The notes under the pieces: model-generated | Database searches by the model: none | Told to the model about the DNA's origin: nothing | Seen by the model: only the letters and a program-made list of their open reading frames with translations | In this document: piece by piece, positions 56,707-64,000 of the stretch | Layout: every line of letters begins with the position of its first letter | Numbering within the stretch: position 1 is the first letter of the stretch | Source of the DNA: Cristatella mucedo | Taxonomy: Eukaryota; Bryozoa; Phylactolaemata; Cristatellidae | NCBI GenBank assembly: GCA_009760855.2 | Contig: WPIO01000022.1 | Span: 2,985,001 to 3,049,000, forward strand | Length of the DNA: 64,000 nucleotides | Reading direction: 5' to 3' | Translations under genes and position numbers: made by a program

Positions 56707-58595
56707 ATTTGTCACAGGAGTGAGGCAGCAGCTAGCTAGCTACACGTCGGTAGGGAGGTGGCAGCTACATCTCGACCAGGAGAGTGATTTGGTGAGAAGT
56801 AACGTCATACATATTTCCTAGATACACGACAGGTGAGATGCAAGTTTACTTTATAAAATGCTTATTATCTATCTAGAGGTTTTGTCAGCACCAGTCTCAC
56901 AAGTCTGAGCTCGGTTCGATATGCTTAAGAATGAATGTAAGAACCGAAACAATTGCTTGATATGTACGGTAAACAAAAAGCATTTAGATGTTGTGACCTC
57001 TGGAGGTGGTCCCCTACAATTTGCACATTGCCCTACCAAAACTGCATAATCCGTGTACAAGTGAGACAGACGGCAGTGGCCATATGCCAGGGGTAAACTA
57101 CGCAAAACTCCCCTCCTCATACATAGGACTGCACTAGCCAAGCATAGGCTACCTCACCAGCAACAACAATTATCTCGAAGTTATACTAAATCAAGCTCTG
57201 AATACAGACGTGTGGGAGAAGCTTTTGTTTGCCCTTTCGAAGCAATCGTGGCAAATGGCTGACCCACGAATGCTGGTCTGTACGTGAGAGTGCCACTAGT
57301 AAGCACAGCAGTGAAAACAAACTGTGGCAGCAAGCAGAATGGTGCAGGAGAAGCAGCCTCACAACCAGCACGAGCAACGTTTGCACTGAAGCTTCTTTCG
57401 GCACCGGACGCTGCACATTCCGAGGGAGGCAGCACGCAGAGGACCGGAAGCAAGCGGCACCGGCGGTGGCTCACCCGTTTCTCGACTGGCAGCGTCTCGG
57501 GGAACAGGAAATAAATGTAGAATATATCCATGACGGCGAGAGCCAGAGCAAACAGGGCCGGACCGACGTAGAATTCCATATGATAGTAGGAGGAGATCGG
57601 AATTCGCGACGACACTAAAACGAGAGCAGGCCGGGCTCTCGAAGCATGACATTGCACGCAGTCCATCTCGACTGTACATGAATCCATCATGAAACCGGTT
57701 CGAGCCAGCAGCAGCAACTGGTGGCATTACATGATGCAGCCAAAGAATGCCACTTACAAGCACCGACCATCGGACCCACCATGAATCCTAATGAGAATGC
57801 AATGCCAACCACGGCCTGCAAAAGAACAGAGACACTTCAGTAAAGTCGCAAGCCAACCAGCCGGCTATCGCAAATCGAGCCCTGTGACCAGCCAGCTTGT
57901 GCACGACCGGAAGCTGGCTGGCGTACAGTACCATTCCTTTGCCTCTCTCCTCGGGTTTCGACACGTCTGCAACAATCGCGGTCGACAGGCTGATGTTGCC
58001 CTTGCTCAGGCCACCAATGACGCGGGCGATAACAAAAGTGGTGAAGTTTTTCGAGAACGCCCACACCACGTACGAAGCCGATATGCCGACCTGCAATCAG
58101 GAGCGACCAGGCGCTTCCTGAGCGCTCAGCTCGAGTCAACCTGTCGACGTACACGCCCGCTCGAGCTGCAGACTAGTGTAGAGGCAGCAGCACGAGGAAT
58201 CATCGACAGGGTCATCGTTAGGGTCATCATCGACGGAGTTCGTGAGAATAACACACGCCAACCCAGAGATGTCGTGAATGAGCACCAGGTGCTACACCGA
58301 TTGCATCATGGCAGCAGCATACTGCGAGCCAAGAAAACATGCCAACCTCATGCAGGCACAGTAGCTAATCAAGGCGACATACAATAGACAAACGGCAAAA
58401 TGAGCAATGTGACCTGCCCTCACCCACACCCTAACAAGAGCACTCGATTGATAAGAGCTTGCTAGCAATTTCTCTTGTTTGCAACTGCTGTGCTTGTGCA
58501 TGCCCAAGAGACAGAAGCGCTTCTATTAAATGAAATCATTCACACACTCGACAATGTCACACACGTGGAGTGTCGTCAATCTTTTAAGCTGGAGT

Positions 58596-58670
<75 letters not shown>

Positions 58671-61600
58671 TATAACTCGACCATAGGGTCACCATTGCGA
58701 CCAATGGTCTCGTTGCTGATTAATTCCGAAAAGTGCTCGGTTTATGACACATATACATCCTTGCTTATCTGAAAAACCGAATGAGGATATTGTGCCTGAC
58801 ACATACGGAGGTAAAAAAAAGGATCGATCACGCTCAAGTTCACCAAATTTCTCTCCAACCTCCTTGGCTCTCTCAGAACTTTTTCGATAGCACTGGTCTT
58901 ATTCTGTAAATCAAAGCTGCAACAAGACCTTGCAAAACATGTAAAACGCTCAACAGGTTCTACCCCACGAACCATAAAATAAAAATGCAGTCACGACAAG
59001 TTACAAAATATGCGCCCAAAAGGTTTAAAAGAGGACAAATTCGGGCTCCGCCAACATATTTCACGATATTTGAAAGTATCTTTCATATGCACGATTGAAA
59101 GCCAATTGATACGGAATCCCCATCAGTTCAATAGGAACTGGAATCAGTGGGTCTGAAATCAGTCAATTGGCAAGACAGCAACTTACATTCTAAGATACAA
59201 TTACTTCCGTGGAGTAAGGCAGCTAAGTAACCATTGGTTCGTTTTCTAGACCAGCTTTCCGATACAAGAGTAGCTTACCAAAAATATACAGCTGCTGATT
59301 GGGCTATCTTTACTGCTTGTACTGCACATCGATGGTAACTCAGAAATTGGCAGAGTTGTGCTTGGGCAGGTTTTGAAGTAAACATGCAGAGTAACGATTC
59401 ATGTGCTCACTAGCATGCAATGGCAGCCATGGCCTATTACAGTAGTTTAGTCCATAGGTCAGGATTTTGGGGGGAGCTTTCAGATGCCTTTTCTAAATAA
59501 ATTATTCAAATTTGTTATGCCAATATCTTGTGTGGGGTGTGGCATGCCCCTATAAAAGCATAAACTATTGCAAACTTTGGCCACTTTCAGTTCGGAGCTC
59601 CATAACGGTCTATTGCCCATAACTAGTAAGTTGGCTTTTTAAGTCATTCGGCAATTTGAGAAAGTTTGCTACCATCATAGTGCAGATGTCAGCAATACAC
59701 GCACCAAGGAAGCTGATAGAGTTTGCCATGCTAGAGAGCTGGGAGGGATCAAAGTCTAAGTACAGCTGTGTGTCATCTGCATAGGGGTGAAAGCCTAGAT
59801 TGTGCTTGGCAATCACAGCAGCAAGAGGGATAGAATACATTGTAAAAAGAAGCAGACCAAGCACAGAGCTCTAAGGTATTCCCTCCCTATATTTTAGTGG
59901 TTCCTCGGGTGACCTTTGGCTGCTTGCATCAGCACTCTGGAGTCTCCCACTGAGATAGAATCTAAACCACTGCAGCAGAGTGCTAGTGATGTCTAGGCCA
60001 GGTGAGAGGCACTCAAGAAGGACTTGGTAAGAATAGGCTTGCCAGCTGCACATGGATCAGATCAGCTATGAGCAAATCACTACTTTGGCTCTTCAGTATT
60101 GACAAATTATATGACAACACCAAGTCAAGTAAGCTTTATTTGTGTCACACAGTTCCAAGTCCTCGCGAAGGTTGGCTTTCTTCTCACACATTCCACACTT
60201 TCAAGGTGCTCATGTTTGCATGCTCCTAAGCCCCCCATAAAATCGTTGCATTGCAGCCTATTCACTAAGCACCTTTGTAAATACGTCTGACTATGTTCAA
60301 GACCAAGGCAGTTTTGATGTCGCCACCCAAACTAAATAACGAGGCATCTGCATGTAGAACAGACCTGCAACTAGCTCGAGATGTCTCATCCTGAAAGGCA
60401 GCTGCACCACAGATGTCGGGCTACATTCAAAAAGATGTATCTCACCATTGTAAGCAGCAGCATCGGTTTCCGTCCATAGCGGTCTGATGCCGCGCCTATT
60501 AGGGGGGATGCTGCAAATTGGAGCAGCGAGAACAAGGATCCAATAAGACCTGCAACAATCACCCGACATGGATTACAAGGCAAACCAGCAATAGTACAAA
60601 AGGTAGGTGTACGCGCCGTCATGCGTGCAGATGTCTATCGCTCCATGTGTAACAGAGAGCCAGCCATTGTTACAAAAGGCACCGAAGAAATTCTCCAGAT
60701 TCACTGTCCACATTGGCTATAGCAATAGTGCAACAACCCAACGCAGGCTTTGCAGAAAGATGGGCACCGTAATTCGCTTCGACCCTCCAGTTCAATCAAG
60801 ACAGACATGAACTGTGAACGCCAGACGGAGGATTACAAAGGCAAATAACTCAAACTCTTCAGCATGGAGTTATGCAAAAAACCGTTTTTAACCTACTCTG
60901 GCACACCCCATCATCTGCGCACTGAATGCAGCTGCATTACCTATTCGGCTACCATGGTCTTAGCCCAGGGGTAAGGCGTTGGTACTTCATGACCAAGGTT
61001 TGGTTTGGCCCAAGAGTAAGGTGCTCGCTTCGCTTCTATAGACCAAGATCATGAGCTCGAGCCTTTCAGCATTTGTAAAGCGCCTGGATTGAGATTGTTC
61101 TCTTAGGGTGCTACACAAATATATTTTTCACATAAGATAGTGGGTACAAGTCCAGCACCAAGCAATCCTTGTCCGCCACAAGCAGCAGTGATAGCCGCTA
61201 AGGCTCTTCCACCACCACATAGGCTGTTGCATCAGCTGGCTTTTACCTTTACTTTGCCATGTATCAACAGCCATCAATATAAGATGCATTGAACAGTAAA
61301 ACTCAAATGATGCACGGCCTCCACCATTTCAGGACAAGAAACTAGCTGTTCCATTCCTATGCTCAAAGACCATCGGCGACAGAAGCTTTTACTCTGCAGG
61401 TCCTAGGCTGTGGAACTCACTTCCTGGAATTCTTATGCAACGACATCTCTCCTTCTGCCGACTGTGGCACAGCCTTTCCAGATGTCCCGAGCGGCAGCCT
61501 CCACGCTACTCACTTCCTCAATTGCTCTCCTGACTCAGCTATGCTTCTCACTTTCCCTTTGTTGCGCGAGATGAAGTCTTTTGGCTAGCAAATACACACC

Positions 61601-64000
61601 GACAGCCGCTTAGGCTTTGAGTCGGCACTAGAAACCTTTCGAGCATAGCACCTACTTAGCTTAGTCTTTGCGGCTTAGTGGAGCTGCAGACCAAGATAGA
61701 TTTACATTCTCTAAGCATTCACTGAGTTGGAGTGAACATGGGTAGAATACTCCTGTTACTAGACGACAGATCATGCTCCTTGCCCCTTTTTGGCCATGGC
61801 GTTCCATCTTGGAGATGAAAGAGCTTCAAACAAGAGGAAGGACAAGAAGCCAATCCTAAAGCAAAAACTAGAGCGTTAAATTCATAGGTAATTAAAAGCG
61901 GGACAAACCAGTAGGGAAGCCAAAAATCAGAAGCAGCTGGCTTCATCGCAAGCCTGTGGCAATACATATACATGCAGCAAGCCATATGTAGCTATGCGAT
62001 ATGACTTGGTGGCCTTACCAATGCAAATGAATAGGCTGCTGTCACTGTTGGGCAAGACCAAGCAATAAGCAAAATCTGTCGGACATCGCAAAAAAGCCAT
62101 GCGTATAGAAGCCAAAGAAGCACTATGCATAGAAAGCCAGTTTTGAAAATGTAATGCATTTGCAACTATCACTTTATTGTAAAATGGGACTATTACTGCA
62201 GATATCCTAACCGGTCGGAGTACAGACAGATGGCGTCGGGTGCACACAAGTGTGCTTACTACAATAGTGTTCCGATGTGTTGCTTATACGGTTAGCAACC
62301 ACAGCCAGTTTATGTCATTCATTACACAAGGCCAGATGACTGTTCCGTGAGATTCAATTGCCCAGTCATAGTTCCAAATATTCATTACCGTCATGCTAGT
62401 GAAGTTTATTATTTGGATTAAAGAACATACAAAATCGCAAGCAGGCATCACCAATGAAAGACTTCATTGGAAGCAGCACACGATCACACTCATTGGTTCG
62501 ACATACAAATACCCATCTTTAGTAGTCTTCTCAGCTTTCGGTCACTGCTTAGACGAAGATCCACAACTGACAGAAAACATAAGGCAATCAAACACCTATG
62601 CTTGCTTATAATCGAAAGCCAGATCAACAACCCCTGCATGTTTGCATACGAACACCGAAAGATCAAAGCAAGTTGCACGAGTGCGCATACAACACACAAA
62701 TACACACACACACACAGGCGCACTCGCGCACGCACACACTTAACACAAATATACACGCGCGCGTACATACACACGCACACATTCACAAGCAGACTTGCAT
62801 ATCTGCACAACTATAGTGTGCCATTGTACCAATGGTCTAAACACATTCATAGTCGCGACTATATTATTGAGCCATTAGACTGCTGCAACAGCTGAAGAAT
62901 AAAAAGCAGAGTCCTCGGAACGGGAACGGTCGGCGCATACCTCCAAGAAGGACGGAATTCCATTTCGGTGTGTCTGGAGCACCAACCAGATTGCGGAACC
63001 CACGCACTGAGCTCTGCAGTAGGTCGTAGAGGGGATCCTAAAATCCGATATGAAAGGTACTCAAGGAACGTACGAGCAAGTTTGCACAATAACTAGTCAC
63101 ACTAGCTGCGTCCACTCTCTATGGTCACTTTGCAGCCATATTTTAATTTGATGTTGCAATTGTGGCGCATCAGTTGCTCCCGGAAAACCATGGTGGTGAC
63201 CTAAGCCATGAGCATAAACTAAGTGGGGCGGTGGTAGGCGACACGGGTACTGATAAAAAAAAAAGTCTAAAGGTAGACAAAGCGAAGAGATCAAGGTAAC
63301 GGGACGTGATAGTAATAGCACAGATGACATAAACACAAGCACACCGAGAGATGCAGCATGCTACGACGGATTGGAAGGAGGGAAAGCAAAGATGAAATGA
63401 GACATTGAAAAGCAGGTGTGAAACCATGAACACTGCTGAAAGTACGCCAGGGTTATGATAGTAATAATACATTTGCATAGCACCGTCTGAGAACTTTATC
63501 TCTTTCTCGACACTTTAAATACGCTGTAAAGGAAGCGTGATCAAATGGTTGGCGGTAACATGCACAATGTCAACAAGCATTTGCGATCAACCACACCTCA
63601 AAGTGGTCAACCACACCCCAAAGTGATCAACCACGCCCCAAAGTGAGAAGGAAGGTAAGAGACTAGGTCGAACGAGATAGAAAGAAAACTAGATAGAGAG
63701 AAATGACTGGAATGTGGAAGAGTGGTGAGAGAATAGAAAGACAGATAAAGGGAGCAGAGAGCGCGGGAGCGATGCAGTGCGAGATAATGAGTGAGAGTGA
63801 CAAAGATGGATATGAAGGAGTAAGGAAGAGTCAAATAGGGAGAGCGAGAGATCTTCGCCCCGATTATCTGGCGGCATCGGCGAAACTTCGTGGTAGACAA
63901 CATACCTTGCCGCTAACACCGTAATAGTTCAAAAGCTGCGGTAGTAGCGGCAGGATCACAGTAAATCCTACAAGGTCCAGGAAGAGCGACATGAACAATC
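48605..64000 (-). CDS. MFSD10: MFSD10-like major facilitator transporter, 5' end cut by window edge
   Basis: Twelve-helix major facilitator superfamily protein; human MFSD10 (TETRAN) is reported as an organic anion/drug transporter of membranes. Thirteen exons join with matching phases into about 436 codons (human protein 455 aa). Seen in order: LFLDLVGFTVILPLLPQLL (helix 1), DPLYDLLQSSV, SLFSLLQFAASPLIGAASDR with YGRKP (MFS signature loop), ARVIGGLSKGNISLSTAIVA, VGIAFSLGFMVGPMVGA, FLFPETLPVEKR, GAVYFLYLFLYSGLEFTLTF, QGRMFLFIG, QKGTVMGIFRSLGSLARALG, YWSFGPEVSYVIGG. Exons (complement): 63906->64000, 62941-63037, 60446-60549, 57932-58090, 57758-57815, 57475-57614, 55747-55843, 55332-55443, 55157-55212, 52855-52907, 52614-52704, 51594-51731, 48605-48714. 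A possible poly(A) signal (ATTAAA) sits at complement 47986-47991. It converges with the XKR-like gene. Confidence 0.95.
49385..49470 (+). repeat. L2-type 3' tail fragment
   Basis: gctgtaaagcgcccgaatagagattaag-type tail as in SINE-B, without a recognisable tRNA head. Confidence 0.6.
50290..51190 (-). repeat. Second LINE family: reverse transcriptase C-terminal relic
   Basis: Minus-strand broken frames read LLLLIGHSQHIA, LLIGDATV, ASHYVRSLSKIACCLP and a GNRSFCYADPRL-type end, matching the family at 54555-54895 and 61325-61705. It differs from the main L2 copies and lacks the shared hairpin tail. Confidence 0.6.
51594..51731 (-). CDS. MFSD10: MFSD10 exon m12
   Basis: Acceptor atgcag, donor gtaagt, 138 nt. 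Encodes SVVPCLTTLIASYG and QKGTVMGIFRSLGSLARALG, a near-diagnostic MFSD10 block. Confidence 0.97.
51732..52613. other. MFSD10 intron m11
   Basis: 880 bp, AT-rich. No repeat or gene recognised. Confidence 0.5.
52614..52704 (-). CDS. MFSD10: MFSD10 exon m11
   Basis: Acceptor gtttcag, donor gtaaga, 91 nt. Encodes GLLLLIPSFVIVGLSKSTVW and GLALYST. Confidence 0.94.
52855..52907 (-). CDS. MFSD10: MFSD10 exon m10
   Basis: Acceptor gttgtag, donor gtaact, 53 nt. Encodes GGYVRRIPAGKEKGAAIK, matching GAYARRIHPGGE. Confidence 0.9.
52965..53215 (+). repeat. L2-clade LINE 3' UTR and tail
   Basis: gtgcttatgcatactgacactgtgcc module, caatgttatgcttgatgac, cttcctttacagc, hairpin gattcgattctc and ATT repeats. 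Confidence 0.75.
53355..53425 (-). repeat. L2-type tail fragment
   Basis: Antisense tail (aacatttatattgcccgaagagaactgtatctctg), diverged. Confidence 0.5.
53735..53820. repeat. Imperfect tandem duplication, unit about 43 bp
   Basis: ctataataagcta...ttattt...tttagtgagtc occurs twice in succession within an AT-rich zone. Confidence 0.7.
54112..54275 (+). repeat. tRNA-derived SINE, family B, with L2 tail
   Basis: ggtttgacccaggggttaagg (A box), gtcgtgggctcgagcc (B box), gtgaagcgcc...gggcgctatatgaatg and a TA run. A short internal duplication (gactaaggtc / gaccaaggtc) lengthens the head. Confidence 0.8.
54555..54895 (+). repeat. Second LINE family 3' fragment
   Basis: Open frame reads DNKLAVPLLCLKTVGDRSFC followed by SGGPRPRLY; same end as the 61325 copy (VGDRSFCSGGPRLW-type). 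Ends in gtggagttacagacggagatac. Confidence 0.65.
55157..55212 (-). CDS. MFSD10: MFSD10 exon m9
   Basis: Acceptor gttgtag, donor gtaagt, 56 nt. Encodes MQQGRMFLFIGILMIVVQ, matching LQQGKMFFLIGLTMATIQG. Confidence 0.94.
55332..55443 (-). CDS. MFSD10: MFSD10 exon m8
   Basis: Acceptor ctttcag, donor gtatgt, 112 nt. Encodes IGAVYFLYLFLYSGLEFTLT and FLTFLRFDYD, the best-conserved block of the C-terminal half. Confidence 0.97.
55525..55626. repeat. Tandem duplication of about 50 bp in MFSD10 intron m7
   Basis: caatgcagcagcaggattat...ttcataggcgat twice in a row; the second unit has one extra agc triplet and one substitution. Confidence 0.9.
55747..55843 (-). CDS. MFSD10: MFSD10 exon m7
   Basis: Acceptor atttcag, donor gtaaat, 97 nt. 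Central loop: ASALINPISLFRFSAMVG, matching AADLLSPLALLRFSAV. Confidence 0.93.
55960..56180 (-). repeat. Diverged L2-type 3' end
   Basis: taataacaacaataac, caccctaaagttctaaatctcgatc-type antisense tail, then gttagtgacataaacg and gtcagcatgcat modules. Confidence 0.5.
56621..56702. repeat. (AC)n microsatellite
   Basis: About 82 bp of perfect AC; on the transcribed strand it is GT. Confidence 0.95.
57475..57614 (-). CDS. MFSD10: MFSD10 exon m6
   Basis: Acceptor ttttag, donor gtgagc, 140 nt. Encodes YYHMEFYVGPALFALALAVM and FLFPETLPVEKR, matching human CFLPETLPLEKR at the start of the central loop. Confidence 0.96.
57758..57815 (-). CDS. MFSD10: MFSD10 exon m5
   Basis: Acceptor tttgcag, donor gtaagt, 58 nt. 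Encodes AVVGIAFSLGFMVGPMVGA, the MFS motif C helix (GxxxGPxxG-like). Confidence 0.95.
57932..58090 (-). CDS. MFSD10: MFSD10 exon m4
   Basis: Acceptor attgcag, donor gtactg (weak), 53 codons, phase 0 at both ends. Encodes VGISASYVVWAFSKNF, ARVIGGLSKGNISLSTAIVA and PEERGKGM. Confidence 0.97.
58597..58669. repeat. (AC)n microsatellite
   Basis: About 73 bp of perfect AC. Confidence 0.95.
59600..59960 (-). repeat. L2-clade LINE reverse transcriptase fragment
   Basis: The minus strand encodes PLAAVIAKHNLGFHPYADDT, with the YADD motif, and upstream YREGIP/ECLSPGLDITSTLLQW. It lacks the 3' UTR and tail, so this is an internal piece, not a standard 5'-truncated insertion. Confidence 0.75.
60446..60549 (-). 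CDS. MFSD10: MFSD10 exon m3
   Basis: Acceptor gttgcag, donor gtgaga, 104 nt. Encodes LIGSLFSLLQFAASPLIG, then the SDRYGRKP loop that defines the superfamily. Confidence 0.96.
60950..61250 (+). repeat. SINE-A interrupted by SINE-B
   Basis: SINE-A head (accatggtcttagcccagggg) at 60950-61005; SINE-B (ggtttggcccaagagtaagg, ctcgagcc, gtaaagcgcc tail) at 61006-61125; SINE-A continues with ggtacaagtcc, gcaatccttg, gccgctaaggctctt and aggctgttgcatcagctgg to 61250. Confidence 0.7.
61325..61705 (+). repeat. Second LINE family 3' fragment
   Basis: Matches the 54555 copy: actagctgttcc, gaccatcggcgacagaagc, ctgtggaactcacttcctgg, ending ggagctgcagaccaagatag. Confidence 0.65.
62941..63037 (-). CDS. MFSD10: MFSD10 exon m2
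   Basis: Acceptor attttag, donor gtatgc, 97 nt. Encodes DPLYDLLQSSVRGFRN and PKWNSVLLG, matching the MFSD10 helix 1-2 loop (HDPLYGSWQ...YNSVLFGG). Confidence 0.93.
63455..63580 (-). repeat. L2-clade LINE 3' tail
   Basis: Antisense: gtaataatacatttgcatagc, then agaactttatctctttct, then cgctgtaaaggaagcgtgatc. Confidence 0.65.
63585..63645. repeat. Three-copy 20-bp minisatellite
   Basis: gatcaaccacacctcaaagtg-type unit repeated three times, each with one or two substitutions. Confidence 0.9.
63906..64000 (-). CDS. MFSD10: MFSD10 exon m1 (partial)
   Basis: Runs off the window. Encodes LFMSLFLDLVGFTVILPLLP and QLLNYYGVSGK: transmembrane helix 1 with the D in LDLVGF. Donor gtatgt. Confidence 0.92.

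Larger units (their letters stand above)
55844..57474. other. MFSD10 intron m6
   Basis: 1.6 kb. Contains a diverged L2 3' end (55960-56180) and an AC microsatellite (56621-56702). Otherwise unrecognised. Confidence 0.55.
58091..60445. other. MFSD10 intron m3
   Basis: 2.4 kb. Contains an AC microsatellite (58597-58669) and an L2 reverse transcriptase fragment (59600-59960). The rest is unrecognised. Confidence 0.55.
60550..62940. other. MFSD10 intron m2
   Basis: 2.4 kb. Contains a SINE-A split by SINE-B (60950-61250), a second-family LINE fragment (61325-61705) and a short AC/CG-mixed run (62697-62785). Confidence 0.6.
63038..63905. other. MFSD10 intron m1
   Basis: 870 bp. Contains an L2 tail (63455-63580), a 20-bp minisatellite (63585-63645) and a purine-rich stretch 63650-63840. 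Confidence 0.6.

Noticed and set aside
57181-57474. Extension of MFSD10 exon m6 into the following intron
   Set aside because: Open by chance; homology ends at PVEKR, where a gtgagc donor leads in phase to exon m7.

Overview
This window comes from a metazoan nuclear genome. Its genes are split by GT-AG introns, and the introns and spacers are full of LINE and SINE fragments and long microsatellites. There are no operons, ribosome binding sites or other prokaryotic signals. The best guess is an invertebrate. The kinase reads [16 protein letters not shown], as I remember it from Drosophila Rok, where vertebrate ROCKs differ. The exact lineage cannot be fixed from the sequence alone.

Layout. 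(1) 2645-34453, + strand: a Rho-associated coiled-coil kinase (ROCK/Rok) gene. I joined 33 coding exons with consistent splice phases. They cover the kinase domain, AGC tail, long coiled coil, Rho-binding region and split PH-C1-PH module, and end at a stop codon. Only the exon(s) for about the first 75 residues are missing, probably upstream of base 1. (2) 34454-38950: a spacer of L2-clade LINE and tRNA-derived SINE debris. (3) About 38980-42170, + strand: a very GC- and CpG-rich island holding one intronless gene of 733 codons for a multi-pass membrane protein, most like a divergent XK-related (XKR) protein. (4) 42157-48604: a repeat-filled spacer containing a head-to-head pair of L2 3' ends. 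(5) 48605 to beyond 64000, - strand: a major facilitator transporter orthologous to MFSD10. Thirteen coding exons are joined; the first is cut by the window edge.

The three genes share no obvious pathway. ROCK is a cytoplasmic RhoA effector that controls actomyosin. The XKR-like protein would be a membrane protein, some of whose relatives are lipid scramblases. MFSD10 is a membrane transporter. No previously undescribed system stands out.

The most notable signals are: a run of three microexons (25, 18 and 27 nt) in the linker between the ROCK kinase and coiled coil; a GC-AG intron; a tandemly duplicated splice acceptor; an uninterrupted 229-nt homopyrimidine tract and other long CT tracts inside ROCK introns; the isolated intronless GC-rich XKR-like gene; and a LINE/SINE community that shares one 3' hairpin tail, with nested insertions that give a relative age order. 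Coordinates are exact for exons (phase-checked by hand) and approximate, to within about 10-20 bases, for repeats.
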